Notes under the pieces: model-generated | Database searches by the model: none | Told to the model about the DNA's origin: nothing | Seen by the model: the letters and a program-made list of their open reading frames with translations, nothing else | Position numbers and translations under genes: made by a program | Shown here: positions 9,347-18,700 of the stretch, one piece after another | Layout of the letters: each line of letters begins with the position of its first letter | Position numbering within the stretch: the first letter of the stretch is position 1 | DNA from: Acidobacteria bacterium Mor1 | Lineage (GTDB): Bacteria > Acidobacteriota > Polarisedimenticolia > Polarisedimenticolales > Polarisedimenticolaceae | Direction of reading: 5' to 3' | DNA: 64,000 nucleotides | Assembly: GCA_001664505.1 (NCBI GenBank) | Contig: CP011806.1 | Span: forward strand, 5,480,589 to 5,544,588

Positions 9347-10440
9347 GTCGGGGCGGCGAGCATTCCCTCCGCGCCTCCTGGTTCTGGCTCGCCATCGGCG
9401 CGGCCTGGCTCGCCTGGGGCATCGTCAATGCGTCGACGGTGCGGATGGAAGCGAACCTGGATTGGGCAACCGCCTTTCGCTACGGCCTTCCCGACGCGCT
9501 GATCTGGTTCGCGCTGACGCCGCTGGTGCTGTGGCTGGCCCGGCGCTTTCCGATTATCGGGTCCGGTGTGTGGACGGCGCTCCTGGTGCACCTCGTCGCC
9601 GCTCCGGCGATGGCGCTGCTTCACTCTACCATTGACGCGACGCTCAATAGTGCTCTCGATCGGGGCAACCTCTCGCTGGTTCAACCGATCTTCGCTCATC
9701 TGATTCGCTACACGCTGCACCAGAACGTGCTGACCTACTTCGTCGTCAGCGGATTCGCGCACTACGCCGCGTATTCGCGCCGGGCTCTGGAGCAGGAGAA
9801 ACGCACGGCGGAGCTCGAAGGCCAGCTCACGCGTGCTCGCCTCAGCGGATTGCGCGCTCAGTTGCGCCCGCACTTCCTGTTCAACTCCCTCAACACCGTT
9901 TCGAGCATGATGGGCAAGGATCCCGAAGAGGGGCGTAAGGTGATCGCCCGGCTGGGGCAACTGCTGCGGGCCAGCCTGGACGACGGGGATCGCCAGCTGA
10001 TTCCGCTCTCCGACGAGCTGGACCTGATCGGCGCCTACCTCGAGATCGAGCAGGCTCGCTTCCGCGAGCGGCTGCGGCATCGTATTCAGGCTTCGCCGGA
10101 GGCGCTGCAGGCGTCGGTGCCGGCGCTCCTATTGCAACCACTGGTCGAGAACGCGGTGCACCACGGCCTGTCCAACAAGGTCGACGGCGGTTGCGTCACC
10201 ATCGAGGCGGTGAAAAAAGACGGCAGGTTGCGCATCGAGGTGCGGGACGACGGTAGCGGGCTGAGCGCCGGTTTGCGTGCGGACAACGGCGCGCCGTCGA
10301 AGGGTGTCGGTTTGGCCAATATCCAGGCCAGGCTCGAGGCCATTTATCCGGATGAGCACCGCTTCAGTATCAAGAACGGCGCTCAGGGGGGCGCGGAGGT
10401 TCTGATCGAGATTCCGGCCGGAGCGGGGAAGGCCTCGTGA
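9343..10440 (+). CDS. LytS/YehU-type sensor histidine kinase
   Basis: A 365-residue kinase with four hydrophobic segments in the first ~145 residues and no separate sensor domain, then a coiled linker (LEQEKRTAELEGQLTRARL). The His_kinase motif LRPHFLFNSLNTVSSMM carries the phosphoacceptor His177. The HATPase domain has an N-box (LVENAVHHGL), DDGSGL and GVGLANIQARLE. This short architecture is the LytS/YehU class, which signals to LytTR regulators, and such a regulator is encoded immediately downstream. The GTG start overlaps the TPR gene stop (GTGA). It ends in another GTGA overlap with the regulator gene. Confidence 0.93.
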   Translation: MSRGGEHSLRASWFWLAIGAAWLAWGIVNASTVRMEANLDWATAFRYGLPDALIWFALTPLVLWLARRFPIIGSGVWTALLVHLVAAPAMALLHSTIDATLNSALDRGNLSLVQPIFAHLIRYTLHQNVLTYFVVSGFAHYAAYSRRALEQEKRTAELEGQLTRARLSGLRAQLRPHFLFNSLNTVSSMMGKDPEEGRKVIARLGQLLRASLDDGDRQLIPLSDELDLIGAYLEIEQARFRERLRHRIQASPEALQASVPALLLQPLVENAVHHGLSNKVDGGCVTIEAVKKDGRLRIEVRDDGSGLSAGLRADNGAPSKGVGLANIQARLEAIYPDEHRFSIKNGAQGGAEVLIEIPAGAGKAS

Positions 10441-11240
10441 GCGCCGCAGCTACGATTCGGGTCTTGATCGTTGACGACGAGCCGCCGGCTCGTGAGCTTC
10501 TGGCAACCATGCTCGAACGCCATGCTGACGTGGAGCTGGCAGGGCAGTGCGCCAACGGGCAGGAGGCGCTGGACTGGCTCGGCGAGCATCCGGCGGACGT
10601 GTTGTTTCTCGACGTCGAGATGCCCGGTGTCGACGGTATGGAGCTTTTGAATCGGGTCGAAGGGCAGCCCTTTCCCCCGGTGGTCTTCGTCACCGCCCAC
10701 GACGGGTTCGCCGTCCGAGCCTTCGAGGTGGGCGCGGTGGACTACCTGCTCAAGCCCTACGACGCCGAGCGCTTCGATCAGGCGTTGGGCCGGGTGCGGG
10801 AGCGGCTGTCCCGCGAATCAAGGGAGTCCAGAGCGGCGTTGCCCGAGCAGATGGCCGCGTTTCTGGCCCAATGGACCGGGCCTCGACGGGTCTCGAACCG
10901 CCTGGCGGTCAAGGACGGCAGCGAGACGCTGCTGATCCCGGTCGGCGAGATCGACTGGATCGAGTCCGAGGCCAACTACGTCAAGCTGCACCTGAGCGGA
11001 CGCACGCAGTCCGGCCGAACCCAGCTTGCCCGGGCAAGTCTGACCGAGCTGGAAGGGCGGTTGGACCCTCAGCGCTTCGTCCGCATCCACCGAACGGTGA
11101 TCGTCAACGTCGACCGAATCGTCAAGCTGACCCCCGCCGGCCACGGCGACGTCAAGGTCACCCTGGCCGGGGGCCAACAGCTTCCGCTCAGCCGGCGCTA
11201 CCGGGAACGGCTGGAAGAGTTCCTGGAGACCCTGGGCTAG
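10437..11240 (+). CDS. LytTR-family response regulator
   Basis: A 267-residue protein. The receiver domain (residues ~8-125) has the acidic pair VDDEPP, phosphoacceptor Asp59 (VLFLDVEMPG), Thr86 (VTAHD) and Lys106 (LLKPYD). The C-terminal LytTR DNA-binding domain (about 150-267) has IDWIESEANYVKLHL and FVRIHRTVIVN, both diagnostic for the family. GTG start, four-base overlap with the kinase, so the two form a cognate pair. LytTR proteins bind pairs of direct repeats; none was identified near this operon. A GC-rich hairpin follows the stop. Confidence 0.95.
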   Translation: MSAAATIRVLIVDDEPPARELLATMLERHADVELAGQCANGQEALDWLGEHPADVLFLDVEMPGVDGMELLNRVEGQPFPPVVFVTAHDGFAVRAFEVGAVDYLLKPYDAERFDQALGRVRERLSRESRESRAALPEQMAAFLAQWTGPRRVSNRLAVKDGSETLLIPVGEIDWIESEANYVKLHLSGRTQSGRTQLARASLTELEGRLDPQRFVRIHRTVIVNVDRIVKLTPAGHGDVKVTLAGGQQLPLSRRYRERLEEFLETLG

Positions 11241-11247
11241 GGGGGCG

Positions 11248-11274
11248 CAGCCGGCTTCCGGAGACCGCCGGCTG
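11248..11274. terminator. Hairpin between convergent genes
   Basis: CAGCCGGC (11248-11255) pairs with GCCGGCTG (11267-11274) over an 11-base loop, between the LytTR regulator stop and the PQQ-propeller gene stop. No T-tract, so this may be a Rho-aided or purely structural 3' end. Confidence 0.45.
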
Positions 11275-11281
11275 CCGGCGC

Positions 11282-13249
11282 TCAGTCCGCGTTCGCGGAC
11301 TCCGTCGCGCCTGCGAGTCCCCGCTTTGCCGACGTATACTCGGGCACCAGCTCCAACGCCTTGCGGAAAGCCTCCGCCGCTTCGTCCTTCCGCGGCGGAT
11401 CGGCGCGCATCAGCGCATTCCCGTAGCCGACCCAGGTCGATGCGTGCAGCCATCCTGGAGCGATCCCGGCACGGCCGTCCCATTTCCCGAACCGATCCAG
11501 CGCGATTCGCAGTTTCTTCAGTCCGAGCGTCGGGTTGCCGCCGTGTTGCGCCGGCGTGTGGATCAGATCGAACCCCTCGGCCGCCATGACCCGGGGGTTT
11601 TCCGGCTCGTGAACCAGGGCGAAGGAGAGATGCTCGTCGCCGAGTACGCCGATCACCGAGGCGCGGCGCGGGTCCAGGCGGTAGTACATCGGATAGAGTC
11701 GGCTGAGGAGCGCCCGGGCATCGCCGAAGCTGGGGTCGATCTTCACCGCTGCCTGCAGCAGCTCGACCGCGGCGTCGACATGTTTGAGCGCGTTGCCTCC
11801 CGACGATCTATCGCCGCCCGAGGCCATTTGCGAGCTGAACCAGTGAGCGTAGCCCGCGTAGTAGCCGGCGAGCATCTGGTGCTCGGGCTTCCGGGCCATC
11901 GCCTCGAGGGCATCTCGAGCCTCGCCGATTCCGGGCGCATCCCCCCGGTAGATCGCGGCTTCCAGGGCGGCAATCTGGGCCTCGAGCTCGGGAGTGAGCT
12001 TCGCGGCCACCACCTTGGCCGCCGATTTGCCCGCCTTGCGCCGCAGGTCGAACGCCGTCAGCCGGTTCTCATCGCGAAGATACAGAGTTGTGTCGTCCAG
12101 CACCGGCGCGACCCAGCTTCGTGACGCGCTCAGCTGGCCTTCACCATGGACCTCCACGCCGTCGGGTTGGAGGCGGGCGCTCAACAGCTTGCCTGTGGCG
12201 TCGAGGAGTAGCGCCTGGTCGCCCCGGCGCAGCAGGTTCGAGCGTTCGATGCCGCGATGCCGGAACCCGAACTCGCCGTTCTCGATGTTTACCGCGGCGA
12301 GAATGGAGTTGTGGAATCCGTACAGCCACTTTCCGCTACGAATGGAGTTCGAGTAGGAAAGCTGGAAGCGCGGGTTCTCCCAGGCCCGGGTTGCCTCGGA
12401 GCCGTCGGCGCTGATCTGGAGGCCGATGGTGCCGAGGAAGTAGGCGGAGATCACGACCCAGTCCCCGGGCCCGACGACCGGCGAGGCCAGGATCGTGCGG
12501 TGCTGGTTGGCGTATTCCTCTCGCCACAGAAGGGCGCCGTCGGCGGCGTCGAGCCCGACGATCTCCCCGGCGGCCGGCACGATCAGGAGCGTGCGGCCGT
12601 CACGCTCCATCAGCCCCGGCGATGCGTAGCTGCCGAAGAACTCCCGGTTGCTCCACAGCAGCTTGCCGTCGGCGGGATCGAAGGCCAGTACCCCGCCGGC
12701 GACGACGATCAACTTCCCGTCGTGGACCAGCGGGCTCGAGGCATGGCCGAAGTAGGGGATCGCCACGTTGAACGCCTTGCGTAGGTCGTGGGACCAGCGG
12801 GGCGCGCCGCTCTCGAGATCGACACAACTGACCACGCCGGTGAATCCCAGCCCGCAGACCGCGCCGTCGTGGATGACCGGCGTGCTGGCCGGGCCGTCCC
12901 CGTAGGAGGTGTCCAGCTGAGGCCCCCTGGGCACGACCGCCTGGTAGCGGTGCTCCCAGAGCCGCTCCCCACTGCCGGCATCGAAGGCGACGAAGCGTTC
13001 TTCGTCCCCCTGGCGATCCATTGTGACGACCCGGTTCCCCTGGACCATGGTCCCCGAGTACCCCGGTCCCAGTTCCACCGACCACAAGGTGGCAGGCAGT
13101 CCTGTCTTCCAGGGCAGTGGCTTTTCCCCGGCCGGCACCGCGAAGTCCCGCTCGGCGCCACCCCACTGGGTCCAGTCGGCCCAGGCGGGAAGCACGAACA
13201 GGGCGGCCAGAAGCAACAGGGCGGCGCAGGACAGCCTCGAACTCAGCAT
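11282..13249 (-). CDS. Secreted PQQ-like beta-propeller protein with TPR C-terminus
   Basis: A 655-residue protein starting at the ATG at 13249, preceded by AAGGAGGAGACC. Residues 1-25 form a signal peptide (LLLLAALFVLPAWA). Residues ~27-420 are PQQ-like propeller blades (WTQWGG, FVAFDAGSGERLWEHRY, VSCVDLESGAPRWSHDL, VGLDAADGALLWREE), the fold of BamB and quinoprotein-type domains. No quinoprotein catalytic Asp or disulfide ring was identified, so a non-enzymatic role is likelier. From ~430 on are TPR-like helices (AVELLQAAVKIDPSFGDAR, AEAFRKALELVPEYTSAKR). This combination is common in Acidobacteria and Planctomycetes, of unknown function. Confidence 0.85.
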   Translation of the reverse strand: MLSSRLSCAALLLLAALFVLPAWADWTQWGGAERDFAVPAGEKPLPWKTGLPATLWSVELGPGYSGTMVQGNRVVTMDRQGDEERFVAFDAGSGERLWEHRYQAVVPRGPQLDTSYGDGPASTPVIHDGAVCGLGFTGVVSCVDLESGAPRWSHDLRKAFNVAIPYFGHASSPLVHDGKLIVVAGGVLAFDPADGKLLWSNREFFGSYASPGLMERDGRTLLIVPAAGEIVGLDAADGALLWREEYANQHRTILASPVVGPGDWVVISAYFLGTIGLQISADGSEATRAWENPRFQLSYSNSIRSGKWLYGFHNSILAAVNIENGEFGFRHRGIERSNLLRRGDQALLLDATGKLLSARLQPDGVEVHGEGQLSASRSWVAPVLDDTTLYLRDENRLTAFDLRRKAGKSAAKVVAAKLTPELEAQIAALEAAIYRGDAPGIGEARDALEAMARKPEHQMLAGYYAGYAHWFSSQMASGGDRSSGGNALKHVDAAVELLQAAVKIDPSFGDARALLSRLYPMYYRLDPRRASVIGVLGDEHLSFALVHEPENPRVMAAEGFDLIHTPAQHGGNPTLGLKKLRIALDRFGKWDGRAGIAPGWLHASTWVGYGNALMRADPPRKDEAAEAFRKALELVPEYTSAKRGLAGATESANAD

Positions 13250-13312
13250 GGTCTCCTCCTTGTGGATTCAACCCGCTGGAACGCGGCCACTCGGCTCCGG
13301 GTGCACCAAAAC

Positions 13313-13347
13313 GGACGAACGGGACCGCTCGAGGGACGAACGGGACC
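13313..13347. repeat. Two direct copies of a 14-bp sequence
   Basis: GGACGAACGGGACC occurs at 13313-13326 and 13334-13347 (21-bp period), just downstream of the metalloprotease stop and upstream of the PQQ-propeller gene. It may be a chance duplication or a regulator site with two-turn spacing; nothing further supports function. Confidence 0.4.
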
Positions 13348-13351
13348 CGGG

Positions 13352-14983
13352 TTACTCACATACCGGCACCGTCGTGTACGGCAGGCAGACGAGAGCCTGA
13401 TCCTGATTCAGGCAGAACGCCCCGGGCACGCCGGAGGTGCAGTCACACTTCTTGATGCCGATGCCGCGGGCACAGCCCTGAAACTCGCCCGTGCCCTTCT
13501 TGCAGGCGTCTTGCCCGAACGGGTTCGTGTCGCACTGGAAGGGGAACTGCGGCTGGCAGTCCGGCCCGCAGTCGTAGCTGCCGGGACAGGTGGGCAGGAC
13601 GCAATCCCCCTGAGCGTCCCGGTTGTCGCAGCAGCGGAACGAAGAGACAAGGACCGCAGTTTCGTTGATCGAGCGCGCGTTGTCCGTCGGCTGGTTCGTC
13701 GGCCCGGTCACGCCGGTGGGTGCCCCGTTGAACAGCACGTTGGGGTTCGAGAAATGGGCGACCCGCGGCCGCGACGTCTGAATCGACATGATCGTGCGGA
13801 AGGTCGAGGCGGTGTACCCGTGGGAGTACTCGAAGACGCCGGCAGACGGGTCGGCGACCCAATCGTGGCGGCTGCCCTGGTTGTGTCCGACCTCATGGGC
13901 GAAGGTCAGGTTGTTGACCGCTGCGCCATCCTCGACGACGTTGAACGCTCTCTCGGGAAAGGCGATCGGCCCGCCTACGCCGGGCTCGATGGAAAACCGA
14001 GCCTTTCCGTCACTGAGGAACAGATCGTCGACGAAGAGAGACACCACGTCCGCGCCCAGGGCGTCACGGATCGGCGGGACATCGTCGAGGAACCCGTCGA
14101 AGCGGGTCTCCAGGCGGCAGAGGTTGACCTCAGCGGAGTTGGACTCCTGGTAGCCCAGCGCGCGGTGGACGCCGACGAGGCGCAGCCGCGGAGTGATCTG
14201 GCTATTGGCGTAGGCGTCGTTGGCCGCCACGACGGCGGCATCGGCCAGTGCTTCGATGCCGGCGGTTCCGCCGTTGGCCGTGGCCGCATCGTCGGTGTAG
14301 ACGATCAGTACTTCGATCGTGCTGCCGTCTTCGCTACACGTGCTTCCACCCTTGCCGCCGCTCAACCCGGCACTGCCTTGACCGGTATTCCGGGGTTCGA
14401 GGCGGGAAGACCCGGAAGCCGTGGCGGATGTTTCCGGAGGCGCCGCAGCGTGCCCGCCACTGCAGGTGCCCGCTTCGGCGCCATGTTCTTCGGCGTCACA
14501 GGCTTCGAATCGGGTGGTGTCGATCTTGCGTAGAACGTTGCCGGTGCGCCCGACCGGCAGCGGCATGACCTCGTAGACTCCGTGTACCGGAGAGTTCACG
14601 TGGAGCAGGGCCGCCGAGCCGCGAACGGTGAGGAAGACCCGGCTGAGCGGATCACCATCGATCCGGCCGACCCAGATCCGGCTGCCGGCTCGAGGTGTCT
14701 CCACCCGTTCGAAGCGGGCTACGACGTTTTCACCATCGAACAGATCGAGCAGAACCGTCGGGTTCTGCGCCGGATCGATTGCCTGGATCAGATTGCGGGA
14801 GATTTCGACCCTGCGGCTGCGCTCGGCCAGAGTGGACGGATCCTCGAGAGGGCGGTCGTCGGTCGGTGCGAGCAGCAGTGGGGGAGGGGTCCTTTCGAGC
14901 CGGTCTGCCGGGGCTGCGAGGGTGGCAATCGGCAGCAGAGCGCAGCCGGCCAGAAAAACAAGTAAGACTCGCGTGTACTTCAT
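13352..14983 (-). CDS. Secreted zinc metalloprotease, reprolysin-like (M12B-type)
   Basis: A 543-residue protein. The ATG at 14983 is chosen because GAGGAGGAG precedes it and a signal peptide follows (VLLVFLAGCALLPIATLAA). Residues ~25-220 are a propeptide-like region. The metzincin signature HEVGHNQGSRH is at residues 363-373, with the metzincin third histidine and a following Asp. TIMSIQ downstream is a plausible Met-turn. The catalytic domain opens with IEVLIVYTDDAA, typical of bacterial reprolysin-like enzymes. The C-terminal ~90 residues are cysteine rich (CCDNRDAQGDC, CPGSYDCGPDCQ, CKKGTGEFQGCARG), a disulfide-stabilised adhesive or inhibitor-like segment. It is probably an extracellular protease secreted as a zymogen. 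Confidence 0.88.
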   Translation of the reverse strand: MKYTRVLLVFLAGCALLPIATLAAPADRLERTPPPLLLAPTDDRPLEDPSTLAERSRRVEISRNLIQAIDPAQNPTVLLDLFDGENVVARFERVETPRAGSRIWVGRIDGDPLSRVFLTVRGSAALLHVNSPVHGVYEVMPLPVGRTGNVLRKIDTTRFEACDAEEHGAEAGTCSGGHAAAPPETSATASGSSRLEPRNTGQGSAGLSGGKGGSTCSEDGSTIEVLIVYTDDAATANGGTAGIEALADAAVVAANDAYANSQITPRLRLVGVHRALGYQESNSAEVNLCRLETRFDGFLDDVPPIRDALGADVVSLFVDDLFLSDGKARFSIEPGVGGPIAFPERAFNVVEDGAAVNNLTFAHEVGHNQGSRHDWVADPSAGVFEYSHGYTASTFRTIMSIQTSRPRVAHFSNPNVLFNGAPTGVTGPTNQPTDNARSINETAVLVSSFRCCDNRDAQGDCVLPTCPGSYDCGPDCQPQFPFQCDTNPFGQDACKKGTGEFQGCARGIGIKKCDCTSGVPGAFCLNQDQALVCLPYTTVPVCE

Positions 14984-15091
14984 GACATCTCCTCCTCGGG
15001 GCCACCGCGGCTCCATGAACTGTGTCGGAGGAGCGCGCCGGAGGTTCAAGGGCGGAGACGAACGTGCCGGTGGCCTGGCCCGGCTACCGGC

Positions 15092-15643
15092 CTAGCTTGC
15101 CGGAGGCGGGGGCTCGGCCTCGGTCGGAGGCTGGATGATGCTGCCGGTCGACTTGCAGCGGCGCAGATCCTCGTTGGACCAGAACTCGTCCATGATCCGC
15201 TTGAGGTCCACCTCGATATTGTCGAGGCTGAACTCCGCCTCGTGGACCAACTCGTGGGTATCGTCGGAGTACCACTGGAGCTTGTCCTTGGCCCCTTCGG
15301 GGCGCTTCTGCTCGACCACCAGGCCGACGGTGCCCGCCGGGCGGCGGGGGTTGTGGGGCACGTTGGCCGGGAGCAGGTAGATCTCACCCTCGCGGATGAT
15401 CACGTCCTCGGGCTTGCCGGTCTCGGGGTGGATGATCCCGACGGTGATATCCCCCTGGATCTGGTAGAAGAACTCCTCGGTGCAGTTGACGTGGTAGTCC
15501 TTCCGGGCGTTGGGGCCGCCGACGATCATGATGATCGTGTCCCGCTCGTCCTTCCAGACCATCTTGTTGCCCACCGGCGGCTTCAGCAGGTGGCGGTGTT
15601 CTTCGACCCATTTCAGCAGGTTGATCGGCTGGAATAGCGACAT
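15092..15643 (-). CDS. nbaC: 3-hydroxyanthranilate 3,4-dioxygenase
   Basis: A 183-residue cupin that opens the ring of 3-hydroxyanthranilate in the kynurenine pathway, giving the quinolinate/2-amino-3-carboxymuconate semialdehyde branch. Start ATG 15643 has GGGAGGA four bases upstream. The sequence follows the family closely: INLLKWVEEHRHLLKPPVGN at the N-terminus, metal ligands His51 and Glu57 in DYHVNCTEEFFYQIQGD, His97 in NVPHNPRRPA, and substrate-binding Arg47 and Arg101. The characterised bacterial enzyme has a C-terminal rubredoxin-like CxxC...CxxC iron site; here only one Cys remains (LRRCKST), so the second iron site is absent, as in animal enzymes. No other kynurenine pathway gene is in the window. 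It diverges from the BNR protein gene across 123 bases. Confidence 0.92.
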   Translation of the reverse strand: MSLFQPINLLKWVEEHRHLLKPPVGNKMVWKDERDTIIMIVGGPNARKDYHVNCTEEFFYQIQGDITVGIIHPETGKPEDVIIREGEIYLLPANVPHNPRRPAGTVGLVVEQKRPEGAKDKLQWYSDDTHELVHEAEFSLDNIEVDLKRIMDEFWSNEDLRRCKSTGSIIQPPTEAEPPPPAS

Positions 15644-15766
15644 CGGGTCCTCCCTACGTGTCCGGCCTCCTATCATAGTATGCTTGCCGACTTGACCCGC
15701 CCCCGATCCCTGTTTTCGGTGCAATCCGCCGCATGCGCTTCCGGGGGCCAGAGGAGGAGCCCCCCG

Positions 15767-18700
15767 ATGAAACGCCTGTTGCTGGCCCTGTGTCTGATCG
15801 CCCTGATCGGAGCCCCGGCGGTCGAAGCCAAGAAGAAAAAGGACAAGGCCGACGAGCCGGAGAGCAAGTTCAAGTCGACGACGTTCAGCGGCTTGTCGCT
15901 GCGTTTGATCGGCCCCGCCCTGACCTCGGGCCGCATCGGCGACATCGCGGTCAACCCCGAGGACCACAGCGAGTGGTTCGTCGCGGTGGCCTCCGGGGGC
16001 GTCTGGCGCACTCGCAACGCCGGCACGACCTTCACGCCGGTGTTCGACTCGCAAGGGTCGTACTCCATCGGTTGCGTGACCATCGATCCCAACAATCCCA
16101 ACGTGATCTGGGTCGGGACCGGCGAGAACAACAGCCAACGCAGCGTGGGTTACGGGGACGGCGTCTACAAGTCGGTGGACGGCGGATCCAGCTGGACCCA
16201 CATGGGTCTCAAGGACTCCCAACACATCGGCAAGATCCTGGTCGACCCGCGGGATTCGAACGTGGTCTACGTGGCGGCCCAGGGGCCGCTCTGGAACGCC
16301 GGCGGCGATCGCGGGCTCTACAAGACCACCGACGGCGGCGCCACCTGGGACAAGGTGCTGGAGATCAGCGAGAACACCGGTGTCACTGACATCGTCCTCG
16401 ACTCCCGCAACCCCGACGTGATCCTCGCAGCGTCGTACCAGCGCCGCCGACGGGTCTGGACGCTGATCAACGGCGGACCGGAAGGGGGCCTGCACCGCTC
16501 GACCGACGGCGGGGCGACCTGGAACAAGGTCAAGGGCATGCCCGGTGTCGATATCGGTCGCATCGGCCTGACTCAGTCGCCGGCCCAGCCGGACATCTAC
16601 TACGCCATCGTCGAGGCGGAAGGGGACAAGGGAGGCTTTTTCCGTTCCACCGACGGCGGTGTGTCGTGGAAGAAGCGCAGCAGCTACATGAGTAGCAGTC
16701 CGCAGTACTACAACGAGATCGTGGCCGACCCTGAGGAGCCGGGCCGTGTCTACTCCCTGGACACCTGGATGCAGGTGACCGATGACGGCGGGAAGACCTT
16801 CCGCCGGCTCGGCGGCAACTACCGGCACGTCGACGACCACGCGCTCTGGATCGATCCCGGCGACACCCGCCACATGATCGTCGGTTGCGACGGCGGCATC
16901 TACGAGACCTGGGACCGGGGAGCGACCTGGCACTACAAGCCGAACCTGCCGGTGACCCAGTTCTACAAGATCGCCGTGGACAACGACGCGCCGTTCTACA
17001 ACGTCTACGGCGGCACTCAGGACAACTTCACCCTCGGTGGACCCTCCCGTACTGCCAGCGCCAACGGCATTTCCAACAGCGACTGGTTCGTGACCGTCGG
17101 CGGCGACGGCTTCGAGGCGGCGGTGGATCCCGAGGATCCGGACATCGTCTACTCCCAGTGGCAGTACGGAAACCTCGTGCGCTACGACCGCAGCAGCGGC
17201 GAACTGTTGGATATCAAGCCCCAACCCGAGCCGGGGGATGACCCGCTGCGTTGGAACTGGGACTCGGCGCTGCTGATCAGCCCGCACAAGGCATCGCGGA
17301 TCTACTTCGCGGCCCAGCGCGTGTTCCAGAGCGAAAACCGCGGGGAATCCTGGATTCCGATCAGCGACGATCTGACCCGGGCGTTGGACCGCAACGCCCT
17401 CGAGGTGATGGGGCGTATCCAGAAGGTCGACGCGGTATCGAAGAACCGCTCGACCTCGCCCTACGGCAACATCGTGGCGCTGTCGGAGTCGCCGCTGGAA
17501 GAAGGACTGCTCTACGCCGGTACCGACGACGGTTTGATCCAGGTGCGTGAGGCCGGCGGCGGCTGGCGTAAAGTCGATGGCATCTCCGGTGTGCCGGAGC
17601 TTTCGTATGTCTCCGACGTCGAGGCGTCGGCCCATGACGTCGACACCGTCTACGCCGTGTTCCAGAACTTCAAGAGCGGCGATTTCAAGCCGTACCTCTA
17701 TCGCAGCCGGGACCGGGGCAAGAGCTGGTCGTCGATCAGCAGCAACCTGCCCGAGCGCGGTTCCGTCTACACCATCGTCGAAGACCATGAGCGCCCCGAC
17801 CTGTTGTTTGCCGGCACCGAGTTCGGACTGTTCTTCAGCGTCGACCGGGGGAAGCGTTGGACCCAGCTCAAGGGCAGCTTCCCCACGGTGGCGGTGCGGG
17901 ATCTGGAGATCCAGCGCCGGGAGAGCGACCTGGTGGTCGGCACCTTCGGCCGCGGCATCTACATCCTCGACGACTATTCGCCGCTGCGGCAGGTGACCAG
18001 CGCCATGCTCGACCAGGAGGCCACCCTGTTCGAGCCGCGGCGGGCCTGGATGTACGTGCCGTCGGTGCCGCTGGGCATCGGTGGCAAGTCCTTCCAGGGG
18101 GATTCCCACTACACCGTCGACAACCCCTTCGGCGCGACCTTCACCTACTACATGGCCGATGCGCTGCAGAGCCGCGAGGACAAGCGCAAGAAGGCGGAGA
18201 AGAAGGCCGAGGAGGCGGGTGAGGTCTACAGCTACCCCAGTTGGGACGACCTGCGGGCCGAGGATCGGGAGCAGCACCCAGTGGTCTACCTCACCGTGCG
18301 GGACGAGGACGGCAACGTGATCCGGCGGATCAAGGGCAAGACCGGCGCCGGCTTCCAGCGGGTGACCTGGGATCTCCGCTGGCCGGCTTCGGATCCCGTG
18401 GATCTCTCGGGCCCCGGGCTGTTCAATCCCTTCGCCAGCTCCGCCATGGGACCCCTGGCCGTTCCCGGGGTGTACAGCGTGTCGCTGTCCAAACGGGTCG
18501 ACGGCGTGACCACCGACCTGGGCGAGCCCCAGACCTTCCGCACCGAGCCGCTGGGCACCGCCAAGCTGGCGGCCAAGGACCGTGACGCTCTGCTGGCATT
18601 CCAGCGCAAGGTGGCGCGGTTGCAGCGTGCGGTGCTCGGGGCCAACCGGGTGCGCGGGCAGATGGGTACCCGGATTCGCCACCTGAACCAGGCCGTGCTC

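Noticed and set aside
15644..18682. Long open frame on the minus strand running through the BNR gene (1196 codons in all, to 15092)
   Set aside because: It is antisense to a well supported protein with repeated Asp-box motifs; only its last 183 codons, with its own start and ribosome site, are the dioxygenase. High GC keeps the opposite frame open.
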